In this document: piece by piece, positions 8,999 through 16,972 of the stretch
Layout of the letters: each line of letters opens with the position of its first letter
Numbering within the stretch: the stretch's first letter is position 1
DNA from: Catenulispora sp. MAP5-51
Lineage (GTDB): Bacteria; Actinomycetota; Actinomycetes; Streptomycetales; Catenulisporaceae
Assembly: GCF_041261205.1 (NCBI RefSeq)
Contig: NZ_JBGCCH010000007.1
Coordinates: 124,001 to 188,000, forward strand
DNA length: 64,000 nt
Direction: 5' to 3'
Notes under the pieces: generated by a model
The model's database searches: none
Seen by the model: only the letters and a program-made list of their open reading frames with translations
What the model was told of the DNA's origin: nothing
Position numbers and translations under genes: made by a program

Positions 8999-9000
8999 TT
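8775..9000. repeat. 226-bp element bounded by 22-bp terminal inverted repeats
   Basis: The arms at 8775-8796 and 8979-9000 match at 21 of 22 positions; the one mismatch would be a G-U pair in a minus-strand transcript. Between them lie several smaller hairpins: GGCGGC/GCCGCC near 8810, CTCGT/ACGAG near 8845, CTTGCC/GGCAAG near 8910, and the palindrome CGGAGCTCCG near 8955. The right arm begins directly at the vdh stop codon. This could be a MITE-like element or a structured 3' UTR or small RNA. No target-site duplication is evident. Confidence 0.55.
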
Positions 9001-10087
9001 AGGGGAGGTATACGCCCCGCAGTCGGCCCACGTCGCGCATGCGCCGCTCGGCGAGGCGGTCGGCGGCCACCGAGGGCGGCACACCCTCCTCCGACGCCAG
9101 GGAGTAGATGCGCATCGTGGTGTCGAAGATCCCCGACGCGCGGCGCTTGGCCCGCTCGAAGTCGAAGCCGTTGATCTCGTCCGCGACCTGGATCACGCCG
9201 CCGGAGTTCACCAGGTAGTCCGGGGCGTACAGGATGCCGCGGGCCTCCAGCTGCTTCTCCACGCCGGTGTGGGCGAGCTGGTTGTTCGCGGCGCCGCAGA
9301 CGATCTTCGCGGTGAGCGCGGCGACGGTGGTGTCGTCCAGGGCTCCGCCGAGTGCGCACGGGGCGTAGACGTCTATGTCGGCCGCGATCAGCTCCTCGGT
9401 GGAGGAGACCAGCTCGACCTGCGCGTAGTTGTCGCGCAGCCACTGGATCGCACCCTCGTAGGGGTCCGTCGCGACGATCGAGGCGCCGTCCTCGATGAGG
9501 TGCCCGATCAGGTAGCGCCCGACCTTGCCGACGCCGGAGATGCCGACCCGCTTGCCGGCCAGCGAGGGCGAGCCCCACAGGTGCTCGGCCGAGGCCCGCA
9601 TGCCCTGGAACACGCCGTAGGCGGTGAGCACGGAGGAGTCGCCCGCGCCGCCGGACTCCACGGAGCGGCCGGTGACGAACTTCGACTCCCGGGCGACGAT
9701 GTCCATGTCCTGCACGTAGGTGCCGACGTCGCACGCGGTGTAGTAGCGCCCGTTGAGGGACTGCACGAAGCGGCCGTAGGCGCGCAGCAGCGCCTCGGTC
9801 TTGATCTCGTTCGGGTCGCCGATGATGACGGCCTTGCCGCCCCCGAGGTCCAGACCGGCGAGGGCGTTCTTGTACGACATGCCGCGTGACAGGCGCAGGA
9901 CGTCCTTGAGCGCGTCCTGCTCGCTGGCGTAGGGGAAGAAGCGAGTACCGCCGAGACCCGGGCCGAGCAGCGTGTTGTGGACCGCGATGATGGCCTTCAG
10001 GCCGGTCTCCTCGTCGCGGCAGTACACGACCTGCTCGTGGTCGCTGGCGAATACCTCGCTGACGTCGTTGTCAGGCTTGTCAGACAC
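8999..10087 (-). CDS. vdh: Glu/Leu/Phe/Val dehydrogenase (valine dehydrogenase type)
   Basis: 362 residues from GTG, with AGGAG about 8 nt upstream. NAD-dependent oxidative deamination of branched-chain amino acids to keto acids, supplying nitrogen and acyl-CoA precursors. Seen: the substrate-binding [12 protein letters not shown] and [11 protein letters not shown], the catalytic Lys region [16 protein letters not shown], and the Rossmann motif [17 protein letters not shown]. The C-terminus [13 protein letters not shown] is typical of Leu/Val dehydrogenases. The neighbourhood (DUF3073 on one side, unknown gene and bldC on the other) matches S. coelicolor vdh. It could equally be a leucine dehydrogenase; sequence alone does not separate them. 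Confidence 0.88.
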   Translation of the reverse strand: MSDKPDNDVSEVFASDHEQVVYCRDEETGLKAIIAVHNTLLGPGLGGTRFFPYASEQDALKDVLRLSRGMSYKNALAGLDLGGGKAVIIGDPNEIKTEALLRAYGRFVQSLNGRYYTACDVGTYVQDMDIVARESKFVTGRSVESGGAGDSSVLTAYGVFQGMRASAEHLWGSPSLAGKRVGISGVGKVGRYLIGHLIEDGASIVATDPYEGAIQWLRDNYAQVELVSSTEELIAADIDVYAPCALGGALDDTTVAALTAKIVCGAANNQLAHTGVEKQLEARGILYAPDYLVNSGGVIQVADEINGFDFERAKRRASGIFDTTMRIYSLASEEGVPPSVAADRLAERRMRDVGRLRGVYLP

Positions 10088-10273
10088 TGCGTTGCTCCTG
10101 ATGGTGACTGGTGGTCGGGGAGGCTTGCTGTGATAGAGGCCTCCGTCTGGCGGGGCTGCGCGGGGATCGCCCGCTCTGTTCCCCAGAGGATGGAGGCAGT
10201 ATGGAGGAAGCCTATTGGGGTCGGGCGGCGAACGGGGCGAGAGGGGCGTAGGTGGCGCGGAACCGGTCCGCAC

Positions 10274-10287
10274 GACGACCGGTCGTC
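10274..10287. promoter_or_regulatory. 14-bp perfect palindrome in the vdh / 10346 divergent region
   Basis: GACGACCGGTCGTC is perfectly self-complementary. It sits about 60 bp before the rightward gene and 187 bp before vdh, in a 258-bp divergent intergenic region, and is a candidate operator for an unidentified regulator. Confidence 0.4.
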
Positions 10288-10345
10288 CCCGGTCTGTGGG
10301 CCCCGTGCCGACGCGCCGGAGCGCCATTGGTGAGAGCATCACTAC

Positions 10346-11332
10346 GTGCGCGCATCCCCCGGCGGCGCGATTCCGGCGCCCTACATGGCCTACCTGCGGG
10401 TGTACGAACCGCTGAGCGCTTTTCCGGCCGGGGAGCGCGCGGAGTGGGAGTCCTGGCTCCGGCGGAACCCGGAGCCGAAGACGCTGGGGGAGGAGCAGAG
10501 CGCCTCCCTGCGCGGCCTGGTGGCGGTGCCCCCCATCGCGGTCCCGGAGACCGAGTCGCGGGTCGCCTACGTCCTGGACAGCGGCCAGACGCCCCTGCTG
10601 TGCCCGTGGCAGTCGCGGCTGCGGTCCTGGCTGGCGCTGACCGAGCTGCGCGCGGTCCACGGCGACGGCGGCGTCCGCCTGTTCTGGCCGCGGGGCGTCC
10701 TGGAGCGCGCCGACAGTGAGTACGAACGGTGGTGGGCCGAGGACCCGGAGGCACTGCCGCACATCCTGACCGCGTCCTGGCAGGTGCCGATCCGTTGGCT
10801 GGTCCTGTTCGGCATGGAGGACGCGGTCACCGGCGACGGCGACGGCGATGGGGGCGGCGATGGGGGCGGAGGCGGGACCCGGGCCGGCGGCGAGGCGGCC
10901 GAGGGGGCTGCAGGGGCCGCAGGAGCCGCTGGAGCTGCGGGGGACGAGAAGGTCGTCGCTGTGACGCTCCAGTTCCGTACAGCGATGAGTCAGGCGCGTA
11001 AGCGGTGTGCCAGGGCGCTGCGAGTCCTTAAGCGCGCCCTCGGAGCGGGACCGCTTGTGGAGGCCGTGGAGACGCTGGGAATGTGGTTGGAGGAGTTCCA
11101 CCCGCACTCGGTCGTCGAGCTCGATTACGGGGGTCTTATGGGGTTGCTGGTGGCCCAGGACGCACTGGGTGCCGAGGAGCGGGTGGACGGGGTCGTCCTG
11201 GACTGTTCCGTCCGTTATGTGGCAGACGGTCTCGCCGCCCTGGCTCAGGGTGACGATACGGGGGTCACCGCTGCGTATCTGCGCTATCGCGCTAAGTGGG
11301 ATGCGGTACGGGTGCTGGCGCGCGCGAACTAG
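10346..11332 (+). CDS. Conserved hypothetical protein (bldC-neighbour family)
   Basis: 328 residues from GTG. No domain that I can name. The N-terminal half has conserved-looking blocks ([52 protein letters not shown]). Residues ~168-205 are a Gly/Asp/Ala low-complexity linker, and the C-terminal half is helical ([37 protein letters not shown]). In S. coelicolor a gene of unknown function occupies the same position between vdh and bldC, so this is probably its orthologue. Cytosolic; no signal or membrane segment. Function unknown. Confidence 0.75.
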   Translation: MRASPGGAIPAPYMAYLRVYEPLSAFPAGERAEWESWLRRNPEPKTLGEEQSASLRGLVAVPPIAVPETESRVAYVLDSGQTPLLCPWQSRLRSWLALTELRAVHGDGGVRLFWPRGVLERADSEYERWWAEDPEALPHILTASWQVPIRWLVLFGMEDAVTGDGDGDGGGDGGGGGTRAGGEAAEGAAGAAGAAGAAGDEKVVAVTLQFRTAMSQARKRCARALRVLKRALGAGPLVEAVETLGMWLEEFHPHSVVELDYGGLMGLLVAQDALGAEERVDGVVLDCSVRYVADGLAALAQGDDTGVTAAYLRYRAKWDAVRVLARAN

Positions 11333-11736
11333 CGTGGCGCGCTTGGCATGATCAGGGGTCTTCCGCGCCGGCGGTACTCCGTGTCAAGATCACCTCGCCG
11401 ACCGCTTCCCGGCCCGGGCGCGGGGTCGAATCCGGGCATGGCGGGTGAAGCAACCAGCTGATGCCGTCCTCGATCGACACAGCGTTACAGGGGTGAAGCT
11501 GTCCGTATATCGGCCCCTACGTCCGCGACCGGCCGGTGCGGGTTTTGTGTATCGATTTCATAGATATCGCCCACGGCCCCGGTCGGATGGTGTACTTGTA
11601 CTGTGAACGACAAGCCGTTCGTCCTATAACCGACACGGCCGCACGGTCTTCCCGGGACCGGGCAAGCGAGGCTATCGGGGAGGGTCCACGAGAAATCGGG
11701 CGCGCTGGGTGCCCGTTTCCGTCAGGAGGAGTCCAT
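11333..11736. other. 404-bp region upstream of bldC
   Basis: No credible coding frame. It contains the probable bldC promoter (listed separately), a leader of about 100 nt, and AT-richer islands (TTTCATAGATATC near 11560) unusual for this genome. Such islands are where BldC-type proteins, which bind spaced AT-rich direct repeats, could autoregulate; that is inference. Confidence 0.5.
11603..11630 (+). promoter_or_regulatory. Probable bldC promoter with overlapping inverted repeat
   Basis: GTGAAC (11603-11608) and TATAAC (11625-11630) are separated by 16 bp. The inverted repeat GAACG-N6-CGTTC (11605-11620) overlaps the -35 and spacer and could be an operator. The predicted leader to the ATG is about 100 nt. 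Confidence 0.45.
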
Positions 11737-11940
11737 ATGACCGCACGTACGCCGGACGCTGAGCCTCTGCTCACGCCCGCAGAGGTCGCCACGATGTTCC
11801 GCGTCGACCCCAAGACGGTCACGCGCTGGGCCAAGGCCGGCAAGCTGACCTCTATCCGCACCCTGGGGGGCCACCGCCGCTACCGCGAGCAGGAGGTGCG
11901 CGCTCTGCTGAACGGCATCCCGCCGCAGCGTGAGGGCTGA
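11737..11940 (+). CDS. bldC: Developmental transcriptional regulator BldC
   Basis: 67 residues, nearly identical to what I recall of Streptomyces BldC. It is a MerR-like winged-helix DNA-binding protein without effector domain: LLTPAEVATMFRVDPKTVTRWAKAGKL is the helix-turn-helix and SIRTLGGHRRYREQEVRALL the wing and following helix. BldC binds direct repeats cooperatively and delays entry into sporulation in Streptomyces. A strong AGGAGGAG ribosome site (11724-11731) precedes ATG 11737; an in-frame upstream extension has no such support. Its presence implies a developmentally complex or filamentous actinobacterium. Confidence 0.97.
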   Translation: MTARTPDAEPLLTPAEVATMFRVDPKTVTRWAKAGKLTSIRTLGGHRRYREQEVRALLNGIPPQREG

Positions 11941-11988
11941 CCCGCCCAGGGAATCTCGTCGTAGTGCCCAACGGGGGACGTACAGGCG

Positions 11989-12018
11989 ACGCTCCAAGGG
12001 ACGGGCCCCTTGGAGCGT
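11989..12018 (+). terminator. Rho-independent terminator after bldC
   Basis: A 12-bp perfect stem, ACGCTCCAAGGG with CCCTTGGAGCGT, loop ACGGGC, followed by TTTCGCAT. It lies 49 bp after the stop. Confidence 0.8.
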
Positions 12019-12117
12019 TTCGCATAAGTAGCCCCCAACCTTGTGTTCACTCGGGTCACGACCCATACGGCGCCCCCGCCCCGAACTCCCGTTGGCGCCC
12101 ACGTGGGAGAAAAACGT

Positions 12118-12157
12118 AACGCCCGCCACCTGGCCGATGTCCCAGGAGGCGGGCGTT
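12118..12157 (-). terminator. Rho-independent terminator for the chitinase gene
   Basis: AACGCCCGCC and GGCGGGCGTT form 10 bp, then an A-A mismatch and a further CCTGG/CCAGG stem. On the minus strand the hairpin is followed by ACGTTTTTC, a good T tract. Confidence 0.8.
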
Positions 12158-12180
12158 GTCGTGCGCGCGACACGAAAGCC

Positions 12181-12218
12181 GGGTGCCGGCACCGCCTGTG
12201 GGGACGGTGCCGGCACCC
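12181..12218 (-). terminator. GC-rich hairpin directly after the chitinase stop
   Basis: A 13-bp perfect stem (GGGTGCCGGCACC with its complement) around a 12-nt loop. Each arm contains the palindrome GGTGCCGGCACC. Together with the hairpin at 12118-12157 it forms a double terminator or a 3' stabilising structure. Confidence 0.55.
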
Positions 12219-12247
12219 GGTGCTCCGAGGCCCCGGTGGGGTGGGGG

Positions 12248-13789
12248 TCAGCCGCTGAAGGCCTCGAAGGTGTGCGCGAAGTCGTACGCGTTCTGCTGGA
12301 TCGAGGAGCAGGTGGGTGAGGCCCACGACGACGGCTGCGCACACGCTTGGTCCCGCGTCAGCGACCACATGGCCAGCCGGCCGAGGTGGTGCTGCGCGGC
12401 GAACTGTTCGACGACCTTGGCGTCGGAGACCTGGAACACCTCGTCGGAGGTGTCGTTGACGCCGATCATCGGGGTGATGCCGACCATCGCCCACAGCTGG
12501 GCGTCGGCGGCGTCGGGGAAGACGGTCCGGAGCTGGTCGTGCACGGACTGCGCGGCCTGGTCGGCGTACTGGCCCATCTTCCCGGCCGGGCTCGGGGCGG
12601 CCCAGTCGCCGAAGTCCATGGCCATGATGTTGACCACGGAGACCTTCAGGCCGTTCTTGGCGGCCGAGGAGACGATGTTCACACCGTCCTGGGTCAGGCC
12701 GGAGGGCAGGACCGGCAGCGTCAGCGAGACGTCGAGGGTCTTGCCGGCCGCGGCGTAGTCCGCCTGCAGCTGCGCCAGCGCCTGGGCCCGGCGGGTGATC
12801 GAGGCCTGATCGGTGGTGGCCGCGCCCTCGATGTCGAAGTCGACGTGGGTGAGGCCGTAGGTGTCGATCACCGACTTGTAGGCCGCCTCCAGGCTCGGCA
12901 CGTCGGTGCAGGCCTGGGCCAGCTCGGTGCCGTTGGCGCCGCCGAAGGAGGCGATGACGTCGCCGCCCTTGGCGCGCAGGTCGGCGATGCCGGCCTTCAG
13001 GCCCGCCTCGGACGCCGGGTCCGCGGTGCCGTTCCAGGCCGGCGTGCAGCCGCTGCCGCCGGCGAGCATGAAGGCCGCGGTGACGTACTTCGTGCCGGCC
13101 GCCGCCGCGATGGCGCCGAGGTCCTGGCGCTGGCTGGTGTCGACGTAGGGCGCGAAGCCGTAGGCGCCGCCGGATGCCGGTGGGGCCGGCACCGACGGCG
13201 CGGACGAGGCCGGCGAGGACGGCGAGGACGGCGCGCTGCCCGGGGCGGACGAGGGCGCGCTGCTGGGATTGCTCGAAGGCGCGCCGCTGGGAGGCGCGCT
13301 CGAGCCCGGCGCCGAGCCGGGGGCACTGCTCGGCGCCGAGGTCGGACCGCCGCCGGCCGTCCCGCCGCCGCAGGACGCGCCGTTGACCAGACAGTTCACC
13401 GGCTCGGCGGACCCGGAGGCGGTGTCCACCACGAAGCCGAAGGTGGCGCTGGTCCCGGTGGCGATGTCCCCGGCCCAGGACGGATTGGCGACCGTGATGT
13501 GCTGCCCGGCGGCCGTCATGGTGCCGTCCCACAGGGAGCTGATGCGCTCCCCGGCCGGCAGGTCGAAGGAGACGGTCCAGCCGTGCACGGTCTGGCCGGT
13601 CCCGTTGGCGATCGTGTACTGCCCCTGGAAGCCGGTGCCCCAGTCCGAGGTCTTGGCGAACGCGGCGGTGACGGTACCGCTGCTGCTTCCGGCCGCGCCG
13701 GCCGTGAAGGCGGCGACCGCACCGGCGCCGACGACGGCGGCGGTGGCCAACGAGATCCCGATGACGCGGGCGCGCTTCGACAGTCCCAT
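12248..13789 (-). CDS. Secreted chitinase: CBM2 plus GH18
   Basis: 513 residues. Start ATG 13789 gives a Sec signal peptide (MGLSKRARVIGISLATAAVVGAGAVAAFTAGAAG). Residues ~38-130 are a carbohydrate-binding module 2 (WGTGFQGQYTIANGTGQTVHGW, NPSWAGDIATGTSATFGF) with a likely Cys-Cys pair. Residues ~135-205 are a Ser/Pro/Ala linker. Residues ~210-513 are a GH18 catalytic domain with VDFDIEG; the acid/base is Glu321, preceded by Asp317 and Asp319. It hydrolyses chitin by substrate-assisted catalysis outside the cell. An AGGAG lies upstream at 12-nt spacing. It may belong to the group resembling Streptomyces ChiC-like or lepidopteran-type GH18 with bacterial CBM2. Confidence 0.92.
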   Translation of the reverse strand: MGLSKRARVIGISLATAAVVGAGAVAAFTAGAAGSSSGTVTAAFAKTSDWGTGFQGQYTIANGTGQTVHGWTVSFDLPAGERISSLWDGTMTAAGQHITVANPSWAGDIATGTSATFGFVVDTASGSAEPVNCLVNGASCGGGTAGGGPTSAPSSAPGSAPGSSAPPSGAPSSNPSSAPSSAPGSAPSSPSSPASSAPSVPAPPASGGAYGFAPYVDTSQRQDLGAIAAAAGTKYVTAAFMLAGGSGCTPAWNGTADPASEAGLKAGIADLRAKGGDVIASFGGANGTELAQACTDVPSLEAAYKSVIDTYGLTHVDFDIEGAATTDQASITRRAQALAQLQADYAAAGKTLDVSLTLPVLPSGLTQDGVNIVSSAAKNGLKVSVVNIMAMDFGDWAAPSPAGKMGQYADQAAQSVHDQLRTVFPDAADAQLWAMVGITPMIGVNDTSDEVFQVSDAKVVEQFAAQHHLGRLAMWSLTRDQACAQPSSWASPTCSSIQQNAYDFAHTFEAFSG

Positions 13790-13939
13790 GATCCTGTGGT
13801 GTCTCCTTGCGGTCGGGCGAGTAGGTGGTGGCACAGCGACTCAACCGCAAGGACGTTCGGACACGGAAGGTGGTTAAAGCGATCCGGTGGGGATCTTGAC
13901 CGGGTCTTGGCACTCGCACGGGTGTTCTTGGGGTCTCCT

Positions 13940-14959
13940 TTACTTAGTTTGCGGGCCCTGTACCACGGGCACGCCTTCGGGCCCTGAGAAGACCTTCAGC
14001 AGCAGATAGAAAGCGGGCAGGATGACCACCATCCCGAACCCCATGGCGATCAGCAGCGCGTGCAGGTTCGCCGGCCCCGCCGCCGAGTCGCGCGCCGTGG
14101 CCGCGCCCACCGCCAGATCCGGGTACTGAGCCGCGGCCCAGCCGAGCAGCACGCCGACCACCGCCGTGGCGGCCGTCGCGCGGGCCAGGACGTAGTGCCG
14201 CTTCCAGATCACCGCGATCGAGCCGAAGCCGCAGACCACTGCCACGGCCACGAACGGGATCGACCGCTCGGTGAAGCGGTGCGCGACGATCGGCGCGTCC
14301 TGATACAGCAGCGGCAGCAGGGCCAGGCTGACGGCGCCGGCCAGCCCCGCCGCCCCGAGCGCCTTGCGCCGGAACGCCGGCACCAGGTCCTCGGTGTCCG
14401 GGTCGGTCCCGGCGTCGTGGCAGAGGTAGACGGCGGCCAGGAACGCGGTCACGACGACCGCGAACGCCCCGGCCACCAGCGTGAACGGCGAGCTGAAGGG
14501 CGTCAGCGGACCCGAGGTGGCGGTGATCTTGCCGGTGGCCAGCGCGGCGCCGCTGACGCCGAGCATGAACGGGGTGATCGACGAGGCCACCGCGAAGACC
14601 CGGCTCCACAGACTGTCCGGCCCGGCGGCGCCCTCACCGTAGGCGCGGTAGACGTACGCCGCCCCGCGCAGCACGATTCCAGCCAGCGCCAGAGCCAACG
14701 GCAGCTCCAGCCCGCGCGCGATGATGCCGAACGCGGTCGGGAAGCCGCTGAAGGTCGCGACGATCACGAAGATCAGCCACACGTGGTTGGCCTCCCACAC
14801 CGGCCCCAGCGCGTGTGCGATCAGGCGCCGCTCGCGATCGGCGTGCCGGCCGCGGGCCAGCAGGTCCCAGGCCCCCGCGCCGAAGTCGGCACCGGCGAGC
14901 AGGGCGTAGGCGGCCAGGGCGCAGACGATCACGCCGAGCAGGAGGTTGACGGCGGTCAT
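13940..14959 (-). CDS. cydB: Cytochrome bd oxidase subunit II
   Basis: 339 residues, polytopic (about 8-9 membrane helices), beginning MTAVNLLLGVIVCALAAYALLAGADFG. The conserved GADFGAGAWDLLA, GPVWEANHVWLIF and FPTAFG motifs identify CydB. With CydA it forms the quinol:O2 oxidoreductase used at low oxygen or when the cytochrome bc1-aa3 branch is blocked. Its ATG overlaps the cydA stop by 4 bases (ATGA), so the two are translationally coupled. The cydDC exporter genes needed for assembly in many bacteria are not in the window. Confidence 0.96.
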   Translation of the reverse strand: MTAVNLLLGVIVCALAAYALLAGADFGAGAWDLLARGRHADRERRLIAHALGPVWEANHVWLIFVIVATFSGFPTAFGIIARGLELPLALALAGIVLRGAAYVYRAYGEGAAGPDSLWSRVFAVASSITPFMLGVSGAALATGKITATSGPLTPFSSPFTLVAGAFAVVVTAFLAAVYLCHDAGTDPDTEDLVPAFRRKALGAAGLAGAVSLALLPLLYQDAPIVAHRFTERSIPFVAVAVVCGFGSIAVIWKRHYVLARATAATAVVGVLLGWAAAQYPDLAVGAATARDSAAGPANLHALLIAMGFGMVVILPAFYLLLKVFSGPEGVPVVQGPQTK

Positions 14960-16416
14960 CGGGCTGCTCCTTCCAGTTCCGGGCTGGTCTCAGGGGTCTG
15001 GGGTTCCTCGGTCTGGGTTTCCTCGCCGGGGCTCTCCGGCGCGTGGTCCGGCGACTCAGGGTCTTCCGGCCCGCGCCCCTCCGCCCCCCGCGCGAGCTCC
15101 GGCGGCGCGCCGGTCGCCAGCCGGCGCAGGATCAGCACGAGTGCCGTGGCCAGCCCGAGGTAGACCACGATGGTGGCGATCAGCGACCACCCGATGCCTC
15201 CGCTGGTGGTCGCTGCCTGGCGGACCGTCATCCGGCCGTAGACGATCCACGGCTGCCGGCCGGCCTCGGTGACCTCCCAGCCGGCCAGCATCGCGGCCAT
15301 CGCGGCCGGGCCGGTGAGCGCGCCGGCCAGCAGCCAGGGCCGGGACAGCGGGATCAGGGGGCTCACGCCCTTGCGGCGGCGCCAGAGGGCTGTCAGCGTG
15401 AGCAGGCCGGCGAGCCCGAGGATCGCCATGCCGCCGGCCACCATGGTGTCGAAGGCCAGGTGCACCACCGGGGTGGCCGGCTGCTGCTTGGGCGGCAGGA
15501 TGTCCAGGCCGCGGATGGTCTTGTCGGTGCGCAAGCCCGTCAGCAGGGACAGGCCGTCGGGGATCTCGATGCCGAAGCGGGTCTTGCCGGTGCTCGGGTC
15601 GTAGATGCCGCCGAGGGTCAGCGGGGCGTGGCTCTGGGTGTGGGTGAGGGCTTCCATCGCCGCGAGCTTGGCCGGCTGGTACTTCTCCACCACGCGCGCG
15701 GCCAGGTCGCCGACCACCAGCTGGAACGGGGCCGCGGCCAGCACCGTGACCAGGCCGACCCGGAAGCCGCGCCGGTGGTAGTCGTCGCGCCGGCCGCGCA
15801 GCATGCCGACCGCGTAGACCGCGGCGACCACGCCGCCGGTGCACATGATCGCGGCCAGCAGCATGTGCAGCGACTCCGGCAGGGCCCCGGGGCCGGTGAG
15901 GGGCGCCAGCGGCTCGGCCGAGACGACCTTGCCGCCGACCTCCTTGACCCCGGTCGGCACGTTCATCCAGGAGTTCGCGGTGACGATGAACAGCGTCGAG
16001 AGCGTGCCCGAGATGGCGATCGGCCACAGCGTGAGCCAGTGCGCACGCGGTGACAGGCGCTTCCAGCCGTACAGATAGAGCCCGACGAAGATCGCCTCGG
16101 CGAAGAACGCGAAGGCCTCCAGCGTGAACGGCAGCCCGAGCACCCCGCCGTAGCGCGCCATGAACGCCGGCCACAGCAGCCCGAACTCGAAGGACAACAC
16201 GGTCCCGGACACCGCGCCGATGGCGAACAGCACGGCCATCACCCGGGACCACTTGCGGGTCAGGGCCAGCCAGGTCGGGTCGCCGGTCTTCAGCCAGCGC
16301 CCCTCGGTGAACAGCAGCAGCCAGGGCAGACCCACCCCGAAGACCGCGAAGACGATGTGGAACGCGAGTGAGAACCCGGTCTCGACCCGGGCGTCGGTGA
16401 GCGTGCTGCCAAGCAT
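14956..16416 (-). CDS. cydA: Cytochrome bd oxidase subunit I
   Basis: 486 residues. Start ATG 16416 (MLGSTLTDARVETGFSLAFHIVF); a GTG two codons upstream is an alternative. Haem-ligand His is in LAFHIVFAVFGVGLPW, and the quinol-loop signature is GWEVTEAGRQPWIVYG. The long C-terminal tail (last ~45 residues) is acidic and Pro-rich, beyond the normal CydA end. A TATGGA hexamer (16424-16429, minus strand) lies 7 nt before the ATG, suggesting a leaderless start directly beside the BlaI-type operators at 16431-16465. Heads the cydAB operon. Confidence 0.96.
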   Translation of the reverse strand: MLGSTLTDARVETGFSLAFHIVFAVFGVGLPWLLLFTEGRWLKTGDPTWLALTRKWSRVMAVLFAIGAVSGTVLSFEFGLLWPAFMARYGGVLGLPFTLEAFAFFAEAIFVGLYLYGWKRLSPRAHWLTLWPIAISGTLSTLFIVTANSWMNVPTGVKEVGGKVVSAEPLAPLTGPGALPESLHMLLAAIMCTGGVVAAVYAVGMLRGRRDDYHRRGFRVGLVTVLAAAPFQLVVGDLAARVVEKYQPAKLAAMEALTHTQSHAPLTLGGIYDPSTGKTRFGIEIPDGLSLLTGLRTDKTIRGLDILPPKQQPATPVVHLAFDTMVAGGMAILGLAGLLTLTALWRRRKGVSPLIPLSRPWLLAGALTGPAAMAAMLAGWEVTEAGRQPWIVYGRMTVRQAATTSGGIGWSLIATIVVYLGLATALVLILRRLATGAPPELARGAEGRGPEDPESPDHAPESPGEETQTEEPQTPETSPELEGAAR

Positions 16417-16430
16417 GGGCACTCCATAGG

Positions 16431-16465
16431 TTCTACGGTTCGTAGAAGTTCTACCGGTTGTAGAG
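16431..16465. promoter_or_regulatory. Two tandem BlaI-type palindromes between cydA and the BlaI-like gene
   Basis: Site 1 (16431-16447) is TTCTACGGTTCGTAGAA, perfect 7-bp half-sites around GTT. Site 2 (16449-16465) is TTCTACCGGTTGTAGAG. They are 18 bp apart. Site 2 overlaps the probable -10 (TAGAGT, 16461-16466) of the rightward regulator gene; site 1 abuts the -10 of cydA. The CTAC-N5-GTAG form resembles BlaI/MecI/CopY operators. Confidence 0.75.
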
Positions 16466-16472
16466 TAACCCC

Positions 16473-16862
16473 ATGGCGAACGAGCGCGCGGGTGGCCCCC
16501 CGAGACTGGGTGAACTGGAGCGCGCGGTGATGGACGTCCTGTGGAACGCCCCCGACGGAAGCACCGCGCAAGAGATCGTGGAACGCCTGGCGGCCCGCGA
16601 CGGCACCGCGGAGCTGGCCGCGACGACGGTGCTGACCGTCCTGGACCGGTTGCGCCGCAAGGACTTCGTGACCCGCGAGCGCGTCGGCCGCGCGCACCGC
16701 TACGCCGCGGCCCGCACGCGCGACGACGTGATCGCCGCCTCGATGCTCGCCGTCCTGGAGACCACCGACGACCGGCGCTCGGCCCTGGTGCGCTTCGCGG
16801 GCTCGGTGTCGGCCGAGGAGGCCGCGCTGTTGCGCGAGGCCTTGGCAGGGCTGGAGGAGTAG
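16473..16862 (+). CDS. BlaI/MecI/CopY-family transcriptional repressor
   Basis: 129 residues. Winged-helix family signature: RLGELERAVMDVLWNAPDGSTAQEIVERLA, then LAATTVLTVLDRLRRKDFVTRERVGRAHRYAA. The C-terminal helices supply dimerisation. Repressors of this family are inactivated by proteolysis by a partner M56 membrane protease or by a ligand. The partner gene lies 110 bp downstream. TAGAGT (16461-16466) ends 6 nt before the ATG, so the mRNA is probably leaderless and autoregulated through the overlapping palindrome. The divergent cydAB operon shares this control region. Confidence 0.92.
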   Translation: MANERAGGPPRLGELERAVMDVLWNAPDGSTAQEIVERLAARDGTAELAATTVLTVLDRLRRKDFVTRERVGRAHRYAAARTRDDVIAASMLAVLETTDDRRSALVRFAGSVSAEEAALLREALAGLEE

Positions 16863-16972
16863 GCGGCGCGGACGGCATGACGTGCAGCGCGGCAGGTCTG
16901 GGAAGCTGGTGGCGATGAGCCTTCCGCCGACCGCCACAGGCATGCCGACCGCCATGATCCGGGCGGCCGGCC

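Noticed and set aside
8999-11107. 702-codon extension of vdh
   Set aside because: The first 340 codons are Arg/Pro-rich and antisense to the bldC-neighbour gene; GTG 10087 has a good ribosome site.
11415-11445. GGGGTCGAATCCGGGC, a T-arm-like sequence upstream of bldC
   Set aside because: The loop lacks the TTC pattern and no D-arm or acceptor stem can be drawn around it.
11880-13919. Leftward 679-codon frame over the chitinase
   Set aside because: Arg/Gly-rich frame-shifted reading of the chitinase gene; no domain.
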